In this document: positions 9,313 through 17,540 of the stretch, piece after piece
Layout: each line of letters starts with the position of its first letter
How positions within the stretch are numbered: the stretch's first letter is position 1
Source of the DNA: Hyphomicrobium sp.
GTDB taxonomy: Bacteria; Pseudomonadota; Alphaproteobacteria; Rhizobiales; Hyphomicrobiaceae
Assembly (NCBI GenBank): GCA_016793445.1
Contig: JAEUME010000005.1
Location: forward strand, 186,001 to 250,000
Length of the DNA: 64,000 nt
Reading direction: 5' to 3'
The notes under the pieces: model-generated
What the model saw: only the letters and a program-made list of their open reading frames with translations
The model's database searches: none
What the model was told of the DNA's origin: nothing
Position numbers and translations under genes: made by a program

Positions 9313-12054
9313 ATGACTGTACGCACGGAGCGATGGCTGATCGCGGGCGCAACGATTGCTTTGCTTGCGGCTGCGCCTGGGGCTTTTGCGCAAAACACCC
9401 AGGAAACTCCCCCTGCTGCCACTGACGCCGCGCCTACGGCGCCTGCGCCCGCTCCCGAGGCAGCGCCTTCGACGCCGCCACCCGCCACGGAAGGTGCGCC
9501 CGCCCCTTCCGCTCAGACACCGTCGGGCACGTCGGAATCGCCTCAGCTGCCGGACGTGGAAGTCATCCAGACGCAGCCCAAGCCCGAGACGGCGCCGCCT
9601 GAGGCCAAGCCGCCCAAGATCGTCACCAAGAAGAAGCCAGCGGCCGCTCCGGTGGCGGCATCCAAGCCAAAACCTCAACCCCAGCCGGCACCTCAGGAGG
9701 CGCCGCCAACTCCAGCGTTTGCGGAGCAACCCCCAACGCAACCGGAGTTGGCGCCTCTTGCAGGTGGCCCGCCGGCTGGAGATACGCAAGTCAAGATGTC
9801 GCCGATCGCGGGCAGCGAAATCCCGCTCGTCAAGGTTCCCAGTGCCGTCAGCCGGGTTACGTCCGAGCAGATCGAGCGTGAGGGAACAGGGCAGGTGCAG
9901 AACGTGCTGCAGAAGCAGGTGCCGGGCATTATTTTGTCCGACACGACTGGCGGCGGCCTGCGCACCGATGTGTCCTATCGCGGTTTTGACGCCTCGCCGG
10001 TAGGCGGGCGCTCACAGGCGCTTGCGGTTTATATGAACGGTATCCGAATCAACGAAGCCTTCGGCGATACTGTCAATCTTGACGCAATTCCCGCGATCGC
10101 CATCAGCGATATCACCGTCGTGGGCGGCAACCCGGTGTTCGGTTTGAACGCCATCGGCGGCGCTATTTCGATCACCATGAAGGACGGCTTTGACTTCCAG
10201 GGCGCCACCATTGATGTGATGGGAGGCTCGTTTGGCCGTCGTCAGATTTCGACCGAAGCGGGCGCAAGGAGCGGCAACTTCTCGGCGTATGCGGCTGGCG
10301 AGTACCTGGCCGAGGACGGCTTCCGCGACTTCTCCGAAGCCGACGTGAAGCGCATGTATACCGATCTCGGCTTCAAGAAGGATGGGGTTGAGCTTCATCT
10401 GAGCTTCAATGGCGCCAAGAGCGACGCCGGTGTCGTTGCTGCCTCGCCCGTCGATCTTCTCGCCATCGATTGGGGCCGCACGTTCACCAGTCCGCAGGAT
10501 ACCGAATTCGAGGTGCTGATGCCCTCGTTGCGCGGCAGTGTGCAGGTCACCGATACGCTGACTTTCTCGGGCTTGACCTACTACCGCAAGTTTAAGCAGA
10601 ACGTCATCGACGGCAACCTGTCCGAAGTTGACGAGTGCCAGGAGGGCGGCCCCAACGACGGCCTTCTCTGCATCAACGAGGATGGTGAAGAAGAGCTCGT
10701 CGAGGATGGGTTAGGCAATCCCGTCAGCGCCAGTTTGTTCGACGGCCCGCTGGGTTCCATCGAGCGTATTGGTCAGGATGCGGAGAGCTGGGGCGGCACG
10801 ATGCAGGCAGTCGAGAGATCTCGGCTGTTCGATCGTCCCAATCAGTTCCTTGTCGGCGTCAGCTACGACCATGGCAAGGTGCATTACGACACCTCGTCGG
10901 AACTTGGCACGATCGGTGACCGCTTTGTCGTCGACGGGTCGGGCATCATCGTGGTCGAACCCGACGATCTGGAACCGCGCCACCTGACGTCGGAGAACAC
11001 GTATTACGGTCTCTACTTCACCAACACGCTCGATGTGACCGATGCGCTGTCCGTGACGGTCGGCGGCCGTTACAATCATGCGACCATCAAGATGGACGAT
11101 CTCACGGGCAACTTCCCGGAGCTCGACACCACCAACAAATATGATCGTTTCAACCCGATGGCCGGTGCGACGTACAAGCTCGGCTACGGATTGTCGCTCT
11201 ATGGCAGCTATGCAGAATCGAACCGTGCTCCGACGGCAGCGGAACTGGGCTGCGCCGAGCCTGACAATCCCTGCTTCATCGAAAGCTTCCTGACGGACGA
11301 TCCGCCATTGAAGCAGGTGGTTTCCAAGAGCTGGGAAGGTGGTATCCGCGGCGAGCATACGTCCTGGGATGGCCAGCGGCTGGCCTGGAGCTTGGGCTAC
11401 TTCCACACGCTCAACACCGATGACATTCTGAACGTCGCGGCGACGTCGACGGGACGTGGCTTCTTCCTCAATGCCGGCGACACGTTGCGCCAAGGCGTCG
11501 AGGCGGCCGTCGGCTACCAGAACCAGCGGTTGTCGGCCTACGCATCGTATGCCTACGTCGATGCCACGTTCGAAACCGACCTGATCCTGCCCGCGCCCAA
11601 CACGCCAGGCGCCGAGGAGTGCCCGGTTGAAGAGGAAGGGGACGAAGAGGCATTCTGCAACTTCGTGTCATCGGGCGATAGCTTGCCCGGCATCCCGAAG
11701 CATCGATTCAAGGCGGGCATCCAGTATTGGCTGACGCCACAGTGGAAAGTTGGCACCGATCTTATAGCTGCCTCCAGCCAGTTCTTCTTCGGCGATGAGG
11801 CTAACAACAATCCCAAGCTTGGCGGCTACACTCGGGTGGATCTCAACACGTCCTACGACGTCACCGAGAACGTGCAGATCTACGGCCTGATCAAGAACGT
11901 GTTTGACCAGCGCTACGGCCTCTATGGCACGTTCTTCGACACCGAGGAGGCGACGGAAGCGGCCGAGCCGCAGGATCTGACGTTCAATGATCCGCGCTCC
12001 ATCACGCCATCCCTGCCGTTCGCCATCTATGGCGGCGTGAAGATGAGGTTCTAA
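9313..12054 (+). CDS. TonB-dependent outer membrane receptor with proline-rich N-terminal extension
   Basis: 913 residues from ATG 9313 (GGGGGG ahead of it); an upstream TTG at 9235 would place 26 polar residues before the signal peptide and is rejected. Signal peptide ~1-27 (LIAGATIALLAAAPGAFAQ). Residues ~28-165 are rich in Pro, Ala, Glu and Lys, a segment unusual for receptors and more like the TonB periplasmic spacer. The plug domain follows (VQNVLQKQVPGI, DVSYRGFD, NPVFGLNAIGGAISI) and then a 22-strand-type barrel ending in KMRF. Three predicted loops hold acidic residues bracketed by cysteines (at about DECQEGG, CAEPDNPC and EECPVEEEG). Substrate unknown: siderophore, metal complex, cobalamin and glycan are all possible. 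Confidence 0.93.
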   Translation: MTVRTERWLIAGATIALLAAAPGAFAQNTQETPPAATDAAPTAPAPAPEAAPSTPPPATEGAPAPSAQTPSGTSESPQLPDVEVIQTQPKPETAPPEAKPPKIVTKKKPAAAPVAASKPKPQPQPAPQEAPPTPAFAEQPPTQPELAPLAGGPPAGDTQVKMSPIAGSEIPLVKVPSAVSRVTSEQIEREGTGQVQNVLQKQVPGIILSDTTGGGLRTDVSYRGFDASPVGGRSQALAVYMNGIRINEAFGDTVNLDAIPAIAISDITVVGGNPVFGLNAIGGAISITMKDGFDFQGATIDVMGGSFGRRQISTEAGARSGNFSAYAAGEYLAEDGFRDFSEADVKRMYTDLGFKKDGVELHLSFNGAKSDAGVVAASPVDLLAIDWGRTFTSPQDTEFEVLMPSLRGSVQVTDTLTFSGLTYYRKFKQNVIDGNLSEVDECQEGGPNDGLLCINEDGEEELVEDGLGNPVSASLFDGPLGSIERIGQDAESWGGTMQAVERSRLFDRPNQFLVGVSYDHGKVHYDTSSELGTIGDRFVVDGSGIIVVEPDDLEPRHLTSENTYYGLYFTNTLDVTDALSVTVGGRYNHATIKMDDLTGNFPELDTTNKYDRFNPMAGATYKLGYGLSLYGSYAESNRAPTAAELGCAEPDNPCFIESFLTDDPPLKQVVSKSWEGGIRGEHTSWDGQRLAWSLGYFHTLNTDDILNVAATSTGRGFFLNAGDTLRQGVEAAVGYQNQRLSAYASYAYVDATFETDLILPAPNTPGAEECPVEEEGDEEAFCNFVSSGDSLPGIPKHRFKAGIQYWLTPQWKVGTDLIAASSQFFFGDEANNNPKLGGYTRVDLNTSYDVTENVQIYGLIKNVFDQRYGLYGTFFDTEEATEAAEPQDLTFNDPRSITPSLPFAIYGGVKMRF

Positions 12055-12118
12055 CGCGGCGCCCCGCGCCGTTAGGGGATCTTCTCCACCTAAGGACCAC
12101 AGGAAGACTGATAAAGCG

Positions 12119-12148
12119 AAAGCGGCGGGTACAATGCCCGCCGCTTTT
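12119..12148 (+). terminator. Rho-independent terminator after the TonB-dependent receptor
   Basis: Stem AGCGGCGGG (12121-12129), loop TACAATG, CCCGCCGCT (12137-12145), followed by TTT and flanked by matching A and T. It lies 65 bp after the receptor stop codon. Confidence 0.85.
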
Positions 12149-12186
12149 ATTAGACACCTTCCCAAATTTTTGGAGATGTAAAGATT

Positions 12187-12531
12187 TCAGAGTCCGGCCG
12201 GTAGAAAGCTTGCGGAGATCACGTCAGTCCGTCCGCGCGGCACGTCAGGCTCTCTCACGCGGTCGATTTCACTGATGGTCCGGGCAATGGCCGTCGCGAC
12301 GCGCTCCAATTCGGGGCAATCCCTGCAGTCGCTCTCGATATACAGCAACGTCTCGCGCACCGTCTCCAGGTCAATCTGAGGGCGCTGGGGAATGAGTTTT
12401 GAGAATTTGAACACGGGACGCGTTACCTCAAACTCGAACAATCGGATTAAGACTTTATCAATACCTTCTCTTATCTCAGAAACTGCCCGGACGTGCAAGC
12501 CGTATGGTTGTCTCGAAATGAGACAAATCAT
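12187..12531 (-). CDS. Conserved hypothetical protein, small
   Basis: 114 residues from ATG at 12531. No signal peptide or membrane span. The central part (REGIDKVLIRLFEFEVTRP, then LETVRETLLYIESDCRD and LERVATAIARTISEIDR) is predicted to be mostly helical, and the codon use is like that of neighbouring genes, which supports a real gene. The sequence style is familiar from uncharacterised proteins beside polysaccharide genes in Rhizobiales, but I do not know a function. It is divergent from the glycosyltransferase at 12630 and convergent with the receptor; it may be a regulatory or accessory gene of the locus. Confidence 0.6.
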   Translation of the reverse strand: MICLISRQPYGLHVRAVSEIREGIDKVLIRLFEFEVTRPVFKFSKLIPQRPQIDLETVRETLLYIESDCRDCPELERVATAIARTISEIDRVREPDVPRGRTDVISASFLPAGL

Positions 12532-12629
12532 TGGTATTGTTGATCTTTATTCAGAAAGGTTCCTTTACCTATCGTGGGCACACTCACACCCAGTGGGGCA
12601 TTTTGCGTGTGTGGGTGGAGCGTAAGTCT

Positions 12630-13865
12630 GTGGCGCGCAAGGCGGGCATTCTGATCATCGTGGAGAACCTGACGGTTCCCCTCGACCGGCGCGTGTGGCA
12701 AGAGGCGCGTACCCTGCACGAAGCAGGTTATACGGTCTCCATCGTCTGTCCGAAGGGCGGCAAGTACACCCAGCCCTACGAAGTTCTCGAAGGCATTCAC
12801 GTCTTTCGCCATCCGTTGCCGATCGAGGCTGACGGGGCGTTGGGCTATGCGCTGGAATACTCCTGGGCGCTGGGCTGGGAATTCGCGCTGTCCATGAAAG
12901 CGTACTGGAAGGTCGGGTTCGACGCCGTGCAGGCGTGCAATCCGCCCGATCTGCTGTTTATCATCGCCGGGTTCTGGAAATATATGTTCGGCAAGCGGTT
13001 CGTTTTCGATCACCACGACATCAATCCGGAGCTATTCGAGGCCAAGTTCAACAAGCAGGGCAAGTTTCATAGACTCCTGTTGTGGCTGGAGCGGCTGACT
13101 TTCAAAACGGCCGACGTGTCGATCGCAACCAACGAGACGTTCAAGCAGATCGCGATCGAACGCGGCGGCATGGATGCCGACCGCGTCTTCATCGTGCGCT
13201 CGGTCCCCGATCTGAAGCGCTTCAAGCGGCTGGAACCCAATGCCGATCTTAAGAATGGCCGCCGGCATCTGGCGGGCTATGTCGGCATCATGGGCGCGCA
13301 GGACGGCGTCGATCTCCTGATCGAGGCGATGGATGACCTCGTGCATAGGCAGTGTCGCAGCGACATCCAGTGCGCCATCGTGGGCTCTGGCACGGAGCTG
13401 CCTGCCTTGCAGAAGATGGCGCAGGACAAGGGGTTGTCGGATTACATTACCTTCACGGGTTTTCTCTCCGGCGAACCGTTGCTGAAGGCGTTCTCGACAT
13501 TCGACATCGGCGTCATTCCCGATCCCAAGAACAGCTACAATGACAAGATCTCGATGAACAAGGTGTTCGAGTATATGAGCCTCGGCATACCGTTCGTCTC
13601 ATTCGATCTCGTCGAGGGCAAGAAGGCGTCGGGCGATGCGGCAGTCTACGCGCGCAACAACGATTCCAAGGAGCTGGCCGCTCAGATGGCGCACTTATTC
13701 GACGATAAGGAGCTTGCGGGGACACTGAGCGAGGAAGGTACGATCCGTGCCCGCCAGTTGCTCAAATGGGAAAACGAGCGCGCCCGTCTCCTGGCCGCTT
13801 ACGATCTTGTTCTATCCGACAAGCAAAAGACGGCGCAGCGTCCCGCGCCGCATCCCGCACGTTGA
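12630..13865 (+). CDS. Glycosyltransferase, GT4-like (GT-B fold)
   Basis: 411 residues from GTG 12630, which has GGTGGAG nine bases upstream; the frame is open back to a TTG at 12531 but that lacks a ribosome site and overlaps the divergent gene's start. N-terminal domain opens with ILIIVENLTVPLDRRVWQEARTL, a common start of GT4 enzymes that act on lipid-linked sugars. The C-terminal nucleotide-sugar domain shows GYVGIMGAQDGVDLLIEAM and the ExxE-type region FEYMSLGIPFVSFDL. No membrane span. It should add a sugar to the undecaprenyl-linked repeat unit of the exopolysaccharide. Donor sugar unknown. It is convergent with the flippase gene. Confidence 0.88.
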   Translation: MARKAGILIIVENLTVPLDRRVWQEARTLHEAGYTVSIVCPKGGKYTQPYEVLEGIHVFRHPLPIEADGALGYALEYSWALGWEFALSMKAYWKVGFDAVQACNPPDLLFIIAGFWKYMFGKRFVFDHHDINPELFEAKFNKQGKFHRLLLWLERLTFKTADVSIATNETFKQIAIERGGMDADRVFIVRSVPDLKRFKRLEPNADLKNGRRHLAGYVGIMGAQDGVDLLIEAMDDLVHRQCRSDIQCAIVGSGTELPALQKMAQDKGLSDYITFTGFLSGEPLLKAFSTFDIGVIPDPKNSYNDKISMNKVFEYMSLGIPFVSFDLVEGKKASGDAAVYARNNDSKELAAQMAHLFDDKELAGTLSEEGTIRARQLLKWENERARLLAAYDLVLSDKQKTAQRPAPHPAR

Positions 13866-13979
13866 ACGCCGAAACGGGCCAAGACCTCTTGAAATTCGAC
13901 AGGGTGCGCCAGAACAGAAGCTCTGACGAAGGGAAAGCGCGCCAAGGGCGCAGGCAATTGCCTCAAGGTTGGGTCGGCC

Positions 13980-15491
13980 TCAAGGCTGGGTTTGAAGAGA
14001 TCGCAGTGCAATGGCGCTACGCAGGAGCGCGCGGAGCGATGGCATCACGCCAACACCGATCGCGAGAAGGCCGAGAGCCATCGCGCTGGCGCAGGTCATT
14101 ATCAACACCAGGCCGCCCGGTACAGCGTATGCCGCGAGCGATGCTGTCACCGCGGCAGGGATGAGGAAAATGGCTCGCGACAAGAGGATGGCGCACAACC
14201 CCCGTTCCAGCCGCTGCAGGCGCAGAGCGACGTAAAGGAGAGACAGTGCTTCGCCGATGCATCCGATAGCGGCGATTTCCTCCAGCGATGCGCCCTGCGC
14301 CGCGCGGTGGAAAATGATGGGAAGCACGCTCGCACGAATTAGTCCCGCGATGAGGAAGGGTTTGGTCTCGCCTGCCGCCATCAGCGCCATGCCGGGTACA
14401 GCCTGCAACATGCGCATGGCCCACATGGCCGCGAGCCAGGCCACGACGCCATCAAGCCCGTGATAGGCGGGCCCGAATGCAATCGTGAGCAGGCGTCCAC
14501 CCGCGATGATGAACAAGCTGACATACACCGCTGCGAGGATGCTCGTTGCCTCCGCCATCATTGCGAAGCTGCGCCGTAGTTTTTCTTTCTTACGCAGGGC
14601 GGCGGCAAACACGGGCAGCATCAACGCATGGCCTGCGCGCGCAGCCACGAGGCCGGGCACCATCGTGATCATGAAGGCGGCGGAGTAGGCTGCGAGCGCT
14701 TCGACGCCCGCAAGGCGGCCGATGATGGCGCGGTCGCCCTGGTAGACGGCGATGAGCGGCAACGCGCTCAAGAGGATAGGCCAGCCGAAGCGGATTAGCT
14801 GCACCGTGACATCCCTGCGAAATGCGATCTGGTAGGGCGTGCCCGCGAGGATGCGCGCGATGGCGATGCTCGCAAAGGCTTGAATGAGAGACAGCGCGAC
14901 CACGGCCTCGTATCCAGGAAAGATCTTGAGCAGAGGGAGCGTGGCGGCCAAGGTGATGGCCTGCGGCAAGACCTCAATCAGAAGCTGCGGGCGATTGTCG
15001 AACCGGCGTTGCGCGCGCCGGGACTCCATATGCGTGAAGCCCTTGATCAGGGGCACGAGCGCGATCAGCGCGAATGCGCTTTGTGCTTCTGGAATGGAGA
15101 AGAATGCCGCCGCGTAAGGGGCCGCCGAAAAGAGAACAACAGCCAGCGCGAACCCGCGCGCCAGCAGGATCGTATGCGTCGTGGCAAGGAAATCATCGCG
15201 TTCTCCGTCGGCCGCCTGCACGATGAGGCGGTCATGCCCCAGGTCGGAAAGCATTTCCAGCATCTGCAACAGCAGCGTGATGGAGGCCGCTATGCCGAAG
15301 TCGCGGGGCGATAGAGCGTGGCCCAGAAGCGCATTGCGTGCGAAAGACAGCGCTTGGGCCATACCGAAGCCTGCAAACAGCAGGATGCCTTGCGCCCCGA
15401 TTCTGGCGGCGCCTGCCTGTGCGTGGGCAGTTAGCGGCGCGCAAGCCTGATGCGAGGGTTGCGCCGTAGGGCGTTCGGATTGGACGGTCAT
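13980..15491 (-). CDS. Polysaccharide flippase (Wzx/MATE-like, MOP superfamily)
   Basis: 503 residues from ATG 15491, which overlaps the stop of the preceding gene by four bases (ATGA); the longer frame to 15662 is rejected because it would cover that gene. About 12-14 hydrophobic helices across the whole length, e.g. DFGIAASITLLLQMLEML, FALAVVLFSAAPYAAAFF, WPILLSALPLIAVY, AAVYVSLFIIAGGRLL. The pattern ALSPRDFGIAAS near helix 2 is typical of oligosaccharide flippases that move undecaprenyl-linked repeat units across the inner membrane. It is the last gene of a three-gene coupled set with two glycosyltransferases. Confidence 0.87.
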   Translation of the reverse strand: MTVQSERPTAQPSHQACAPLTAHAQAGAARIGAQGILLFAGFGMAQALSFARNALLGHALSPRDFGIAASITLLLQMLEMLSDLGHDRLIVQAADGERDDFLATTHTILLARGFALAVVLFSAAPYAAAFFSIPEAQSAFALIALVPLIKGFTHMESRRAQRRFDNRPQLLIEVLPQAITLAATLPLLKIFPGYEAVVALSLIQAFASIAIARILAGTPYQIAFRRDVTVQLIRFGWPILLSALPLIAVYQGDRAIIGRLAGVEALAAYSAAFMITMVPGLVAARAGHALMLPVFAAALRKKEKLRRSFAMMAEATSILAAVYVSLFIIAGGRLLTIAFGPAYHGLDGVVAWLAAMWAMRMLQAVPGMALMAAGETKPFLIAGLIRASVLPIIFHRAAQGASLEEIAAIGCIGEALSLLYVALRLQRLERGLCAILLSRAIFLIPAAVTASLAAYAVPGGLVLIMTCASAMALGLLAIGVGVMPSLRALLRSAIALRSLQTQP

Positions 15492-16327
15492 GGAGTGCTC
15501 TGACCCGCGCGCGACCAGCCGCGGGCGGACGGCAGCCGGCGCAAAATCTTTGAGACGGGCTTGCTGGCGATACGGCTGATGAAATTCGCACCCGGAGCCC
15601 CCGACAGGCGCATCAGCGCGCATGTCGTCTGCAGCCAGCGCGCAGAAAGTGCCCGGTCCCACTTGGCCTCGAAAGCCTGCTCCATGGCGCCGAAGTCTGT
15701 GCCCTTCTTGCCTGCTGAAAGATGCTCCAGGTGGAAGTCGATCACGTAGGCCGAATAGCCCATCTGGGCGGCATGCAGGCAGATGTCCGCGCCGTAGAAA
15801 TGAAAGCCCGAGAGATCGTTGGAAAAGCCTATGCGCGCGTCACGCCGCACGACGAGAAAATTTTCATCAAGCGTCGCAACTTTTGCGGGCAGCTCGCCGA
15901 CGCGAACATCGCGGCCGTGGGGATCGGAAATACGCAGAGCGAGTTGTCCAGGGGCGACGCCGCCCGCATTGCCGGCCACGGCCCAACTGGCATCGATCTG
16001 GTCTAGGGAAGACAAACGCGCGTCAAGGACCTCGCGGCCGTCGCTCAGCAGCCGCACATCCTGATGGCACAAGATGACGGCGGGCGCGCGCGCGGCGTTG
16101 AGCAGCGCGTTCAATCCGCGATAGGCGTCGGTCTGCAGGGGGGCGGTGTTGTCAATGAAGAGGTACTCGCAGTCGCCGCCGCTGAATCCGCCGGCGCGAA
16201 ACGAGCCCCGCATGGCGTTGTACTGCGCGCGATCGGAGACCAGCGTCGCTATGGTGTAGCGCGGTTGGGCACCGCTCGGCAATTCCGACTCGGCACGCAT
16301 CACGCATGCCCTGGCAGAAGAGTTCAT
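15488..16327 (-). CDS. Glycosyltransferase-like protein (GT-A type, divergent)
   Basis: 279 residues from ATG 16327, in an ATGA overlap with the upstream GT2 gene. The opening YTIATLVSDRAQYNAMRGSF and the segments YLFIDN, AVILCHQDVRLL and FLVVRRDA resemble a GT-A fold in which HQDV takes the place of the usual DxD metal motif. A late segment, GFHFYGADICLHAAQMGYSAYVIDFHLEHL, looks like the conserved acceptor region of this group. No membrane span. It probably adds a sugar in repeat-unit synthesis; because the metal motif is atypical, the donor and even the activity are uncertain. Coupled to the flippase downstream. Confidence 0.72.
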   Translation of the reverse strand: MNSSARACVMRAESELPSGAQPRYTIATLVSDRAQYNAMRGSFRAGGFSGGDCEYLFIDNTAPLQTDAYRGLNALLNAARAPAVILCHQDVRLLSDGREVLDARLSSLDQIDASWAVAGNAGGVAPGQLALRISDPHGRDVRVGELPAKVATLDENFLVVRRDARIGFSNDLSGFHFYGADICLHAAQMGYSAYVIDFHLEHLSAGKKGTDFGAMEQAFEAKWDRALSARWLQTTCALMRLSGAPGANFISRIASKPVSKILRRLPSARGWSRAGQSTP

Positions 16328-17349
16328 GACCGTCCTCGCGCACTGGACTGAACGAGAGCGGGGAGTTTGCGTGCATCCGGCGCGCAGGCCTCGTAGCCCT
16401 GTCGCCACGCTTTGCGACGCGCCCAAATCTCACGCCATGCGGCGGCGGACGCCTTCCTGGACTGTGATCCGGTCAAAGCAGCAAGTGCGGTGGTTGCAAT
16501 GGCGCGAGATGCAGGCCAGGCTGCGAGTAGGGCACGGCCTAGCGGCGCCATCGCGCGCGACCAATGGCGATTGATGAGCGTTGCCTTGGCGGCGAGCAGA
16601 CGCACCATCTTATCAGCGCGCGCTGTCTCGGATGCCCCGCCATAGTGAATGATCGTGGCGGCAGGCGTCACCAGGGGACGCGCAGAGAATCCCCGTGCGC
16701 GCAGGCACAGATCCGCCTCCTCGCCGTACATGAAGAAGATGGGATCGAAGCCGCCGAGGCCCGCCCACAGCTCCCGCTCGATGAGGAAGAAGCAGCCCGA
16801 GACGATATCCACCTCGCGCACGTGGTGGCGTGGCCAACGGCCGTAGGATTCGCCGTTGAAGGTTTCAAAGCGTGCGAGGAGTCCCGTCAGTCCTGCGGCA
16901 CGGCAGAACAGGTTCCAGGGCGTCATGCGTTGCCAGCAGGACGAGGGATTGAGCTTGCCGTCGGGGAACAGCGTGCGGCCGCCCCAGATGCGGGCCGCCG
17001 GATGGGTGCGGGCGAACGCCACGAGTTTGTCGATGGCGCCATCGAGCACAATCGTGTCGGGGTTGAGCAAGAGGATGTAGCGGCCTTTCGCGCGGCGCGC
17101 GGCGAGCGTGTTGGCGCGCGCAAATCCAATGTTCTCATCGAGCCGGACGAGGTCGGCCTTGACCGGGTGATGGGCGATCATCTCCGCCGAACCGTCGGTG
17201 GAGGCATTGTCGACGCAAATGACTTCGTAACGCAGCGTATTGGTCTCACACAGCACCGAGGTCAGTGCGGCTTCGGTCAGTGCGCGGGTGTTGTAACTGA
17301 CAACGATGATCGAGACATCGACGTTGCTTATTGGAACGATGCGGGACAT
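16324..17349 (-). CDS. Family 2 glycosyltransferase (rhamnosyltransferase-like)
   Basis: 341 residues from ATG 17349. Clear GT2 features: DVSIIVVSYNTRALTEAAL at the N-terminus, VICVDNASTDGSAEMI, RLDENIGFARANT and LLLNPDTIVL (metal-binding NPD in the DxD position), then GGFDPIFFMYGEEADLCLRA, characteristic of WbbL/RfbF-type rhamnosyltransferases. Cytoplasmic face of the inner membrane. First gene of a coupled set with the two genes below (ATGA overlaps at 16324-16327 and 15488-15491). Transcription probably starts in the 17350-17540 region, which holds two CtrA-like sites. The exact sugar is not readable. Confidence 0.9.
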   Translation of the reverse strand: MSRIVPISNVDVSIIVVSYNTRALTEAALTSVLCETNTLRYEVICVDNASTDGSAEMIAHHPVKADLVRLDENIGFARANTLAARRAKGRYILLLNPDTIVLDGAIDKLVAFARTHPAARIWGGRTLFPDGKLNPSSCWQRMTPWNLFCRAAGLTGLLARFETFNGESYGRWPRHHVREVDIVSGCFFLIERELWAGLGGFDPIFFMYGEEADLCLRARGFSARPLVTPAATIIHYGGASETARADKMVRLLAAKATLINRHWSRAMAPLGRALLAAWPASRAIATTALAALTGSQSRKASAAAWREIWARRKAWRQGYEACAPDARKLPALVQSSARGRS

Positions 17350-17412
17350 GGCGATGCAACTTGCAAGCGGACCGGAACAGCTTCGGCAGCGTCTCCACAC
17401 TATCCTCGCGAT

Positions 17413-17469
17413 GCTAACCCACGCTTAACGATGGAGGTGGGTTTGCAAAAAGCTAACGCAAGCTTAACG
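17413..17469. promoter_or_regulatory. Tandem CtrA-like sites in a divergent promoter
   Basis: Two 18-bp direct repeats at 17413-17430 and 17452-17469 match at 16 of 18 bases. Each has CTAA, seven bases, then TTAACG, one base from the CtrA consensus TTAA-N7-TTAA. Their starts are 39 bp apart. They lie between the GT2 gene (start 17349, minus) and the glycosyltransferase at 17541 (plus), so one regulator could act on both. Another regulator with a similar site is possible. Confidence 0.5.
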
Positions 17470-17540
17470 GACGATGCCGCACAATCGGGGCGTTTGGAGT
17501 CGCGCATAGCCGCGTGGCCAAAAAGCGGGTGGAGCTGCAC

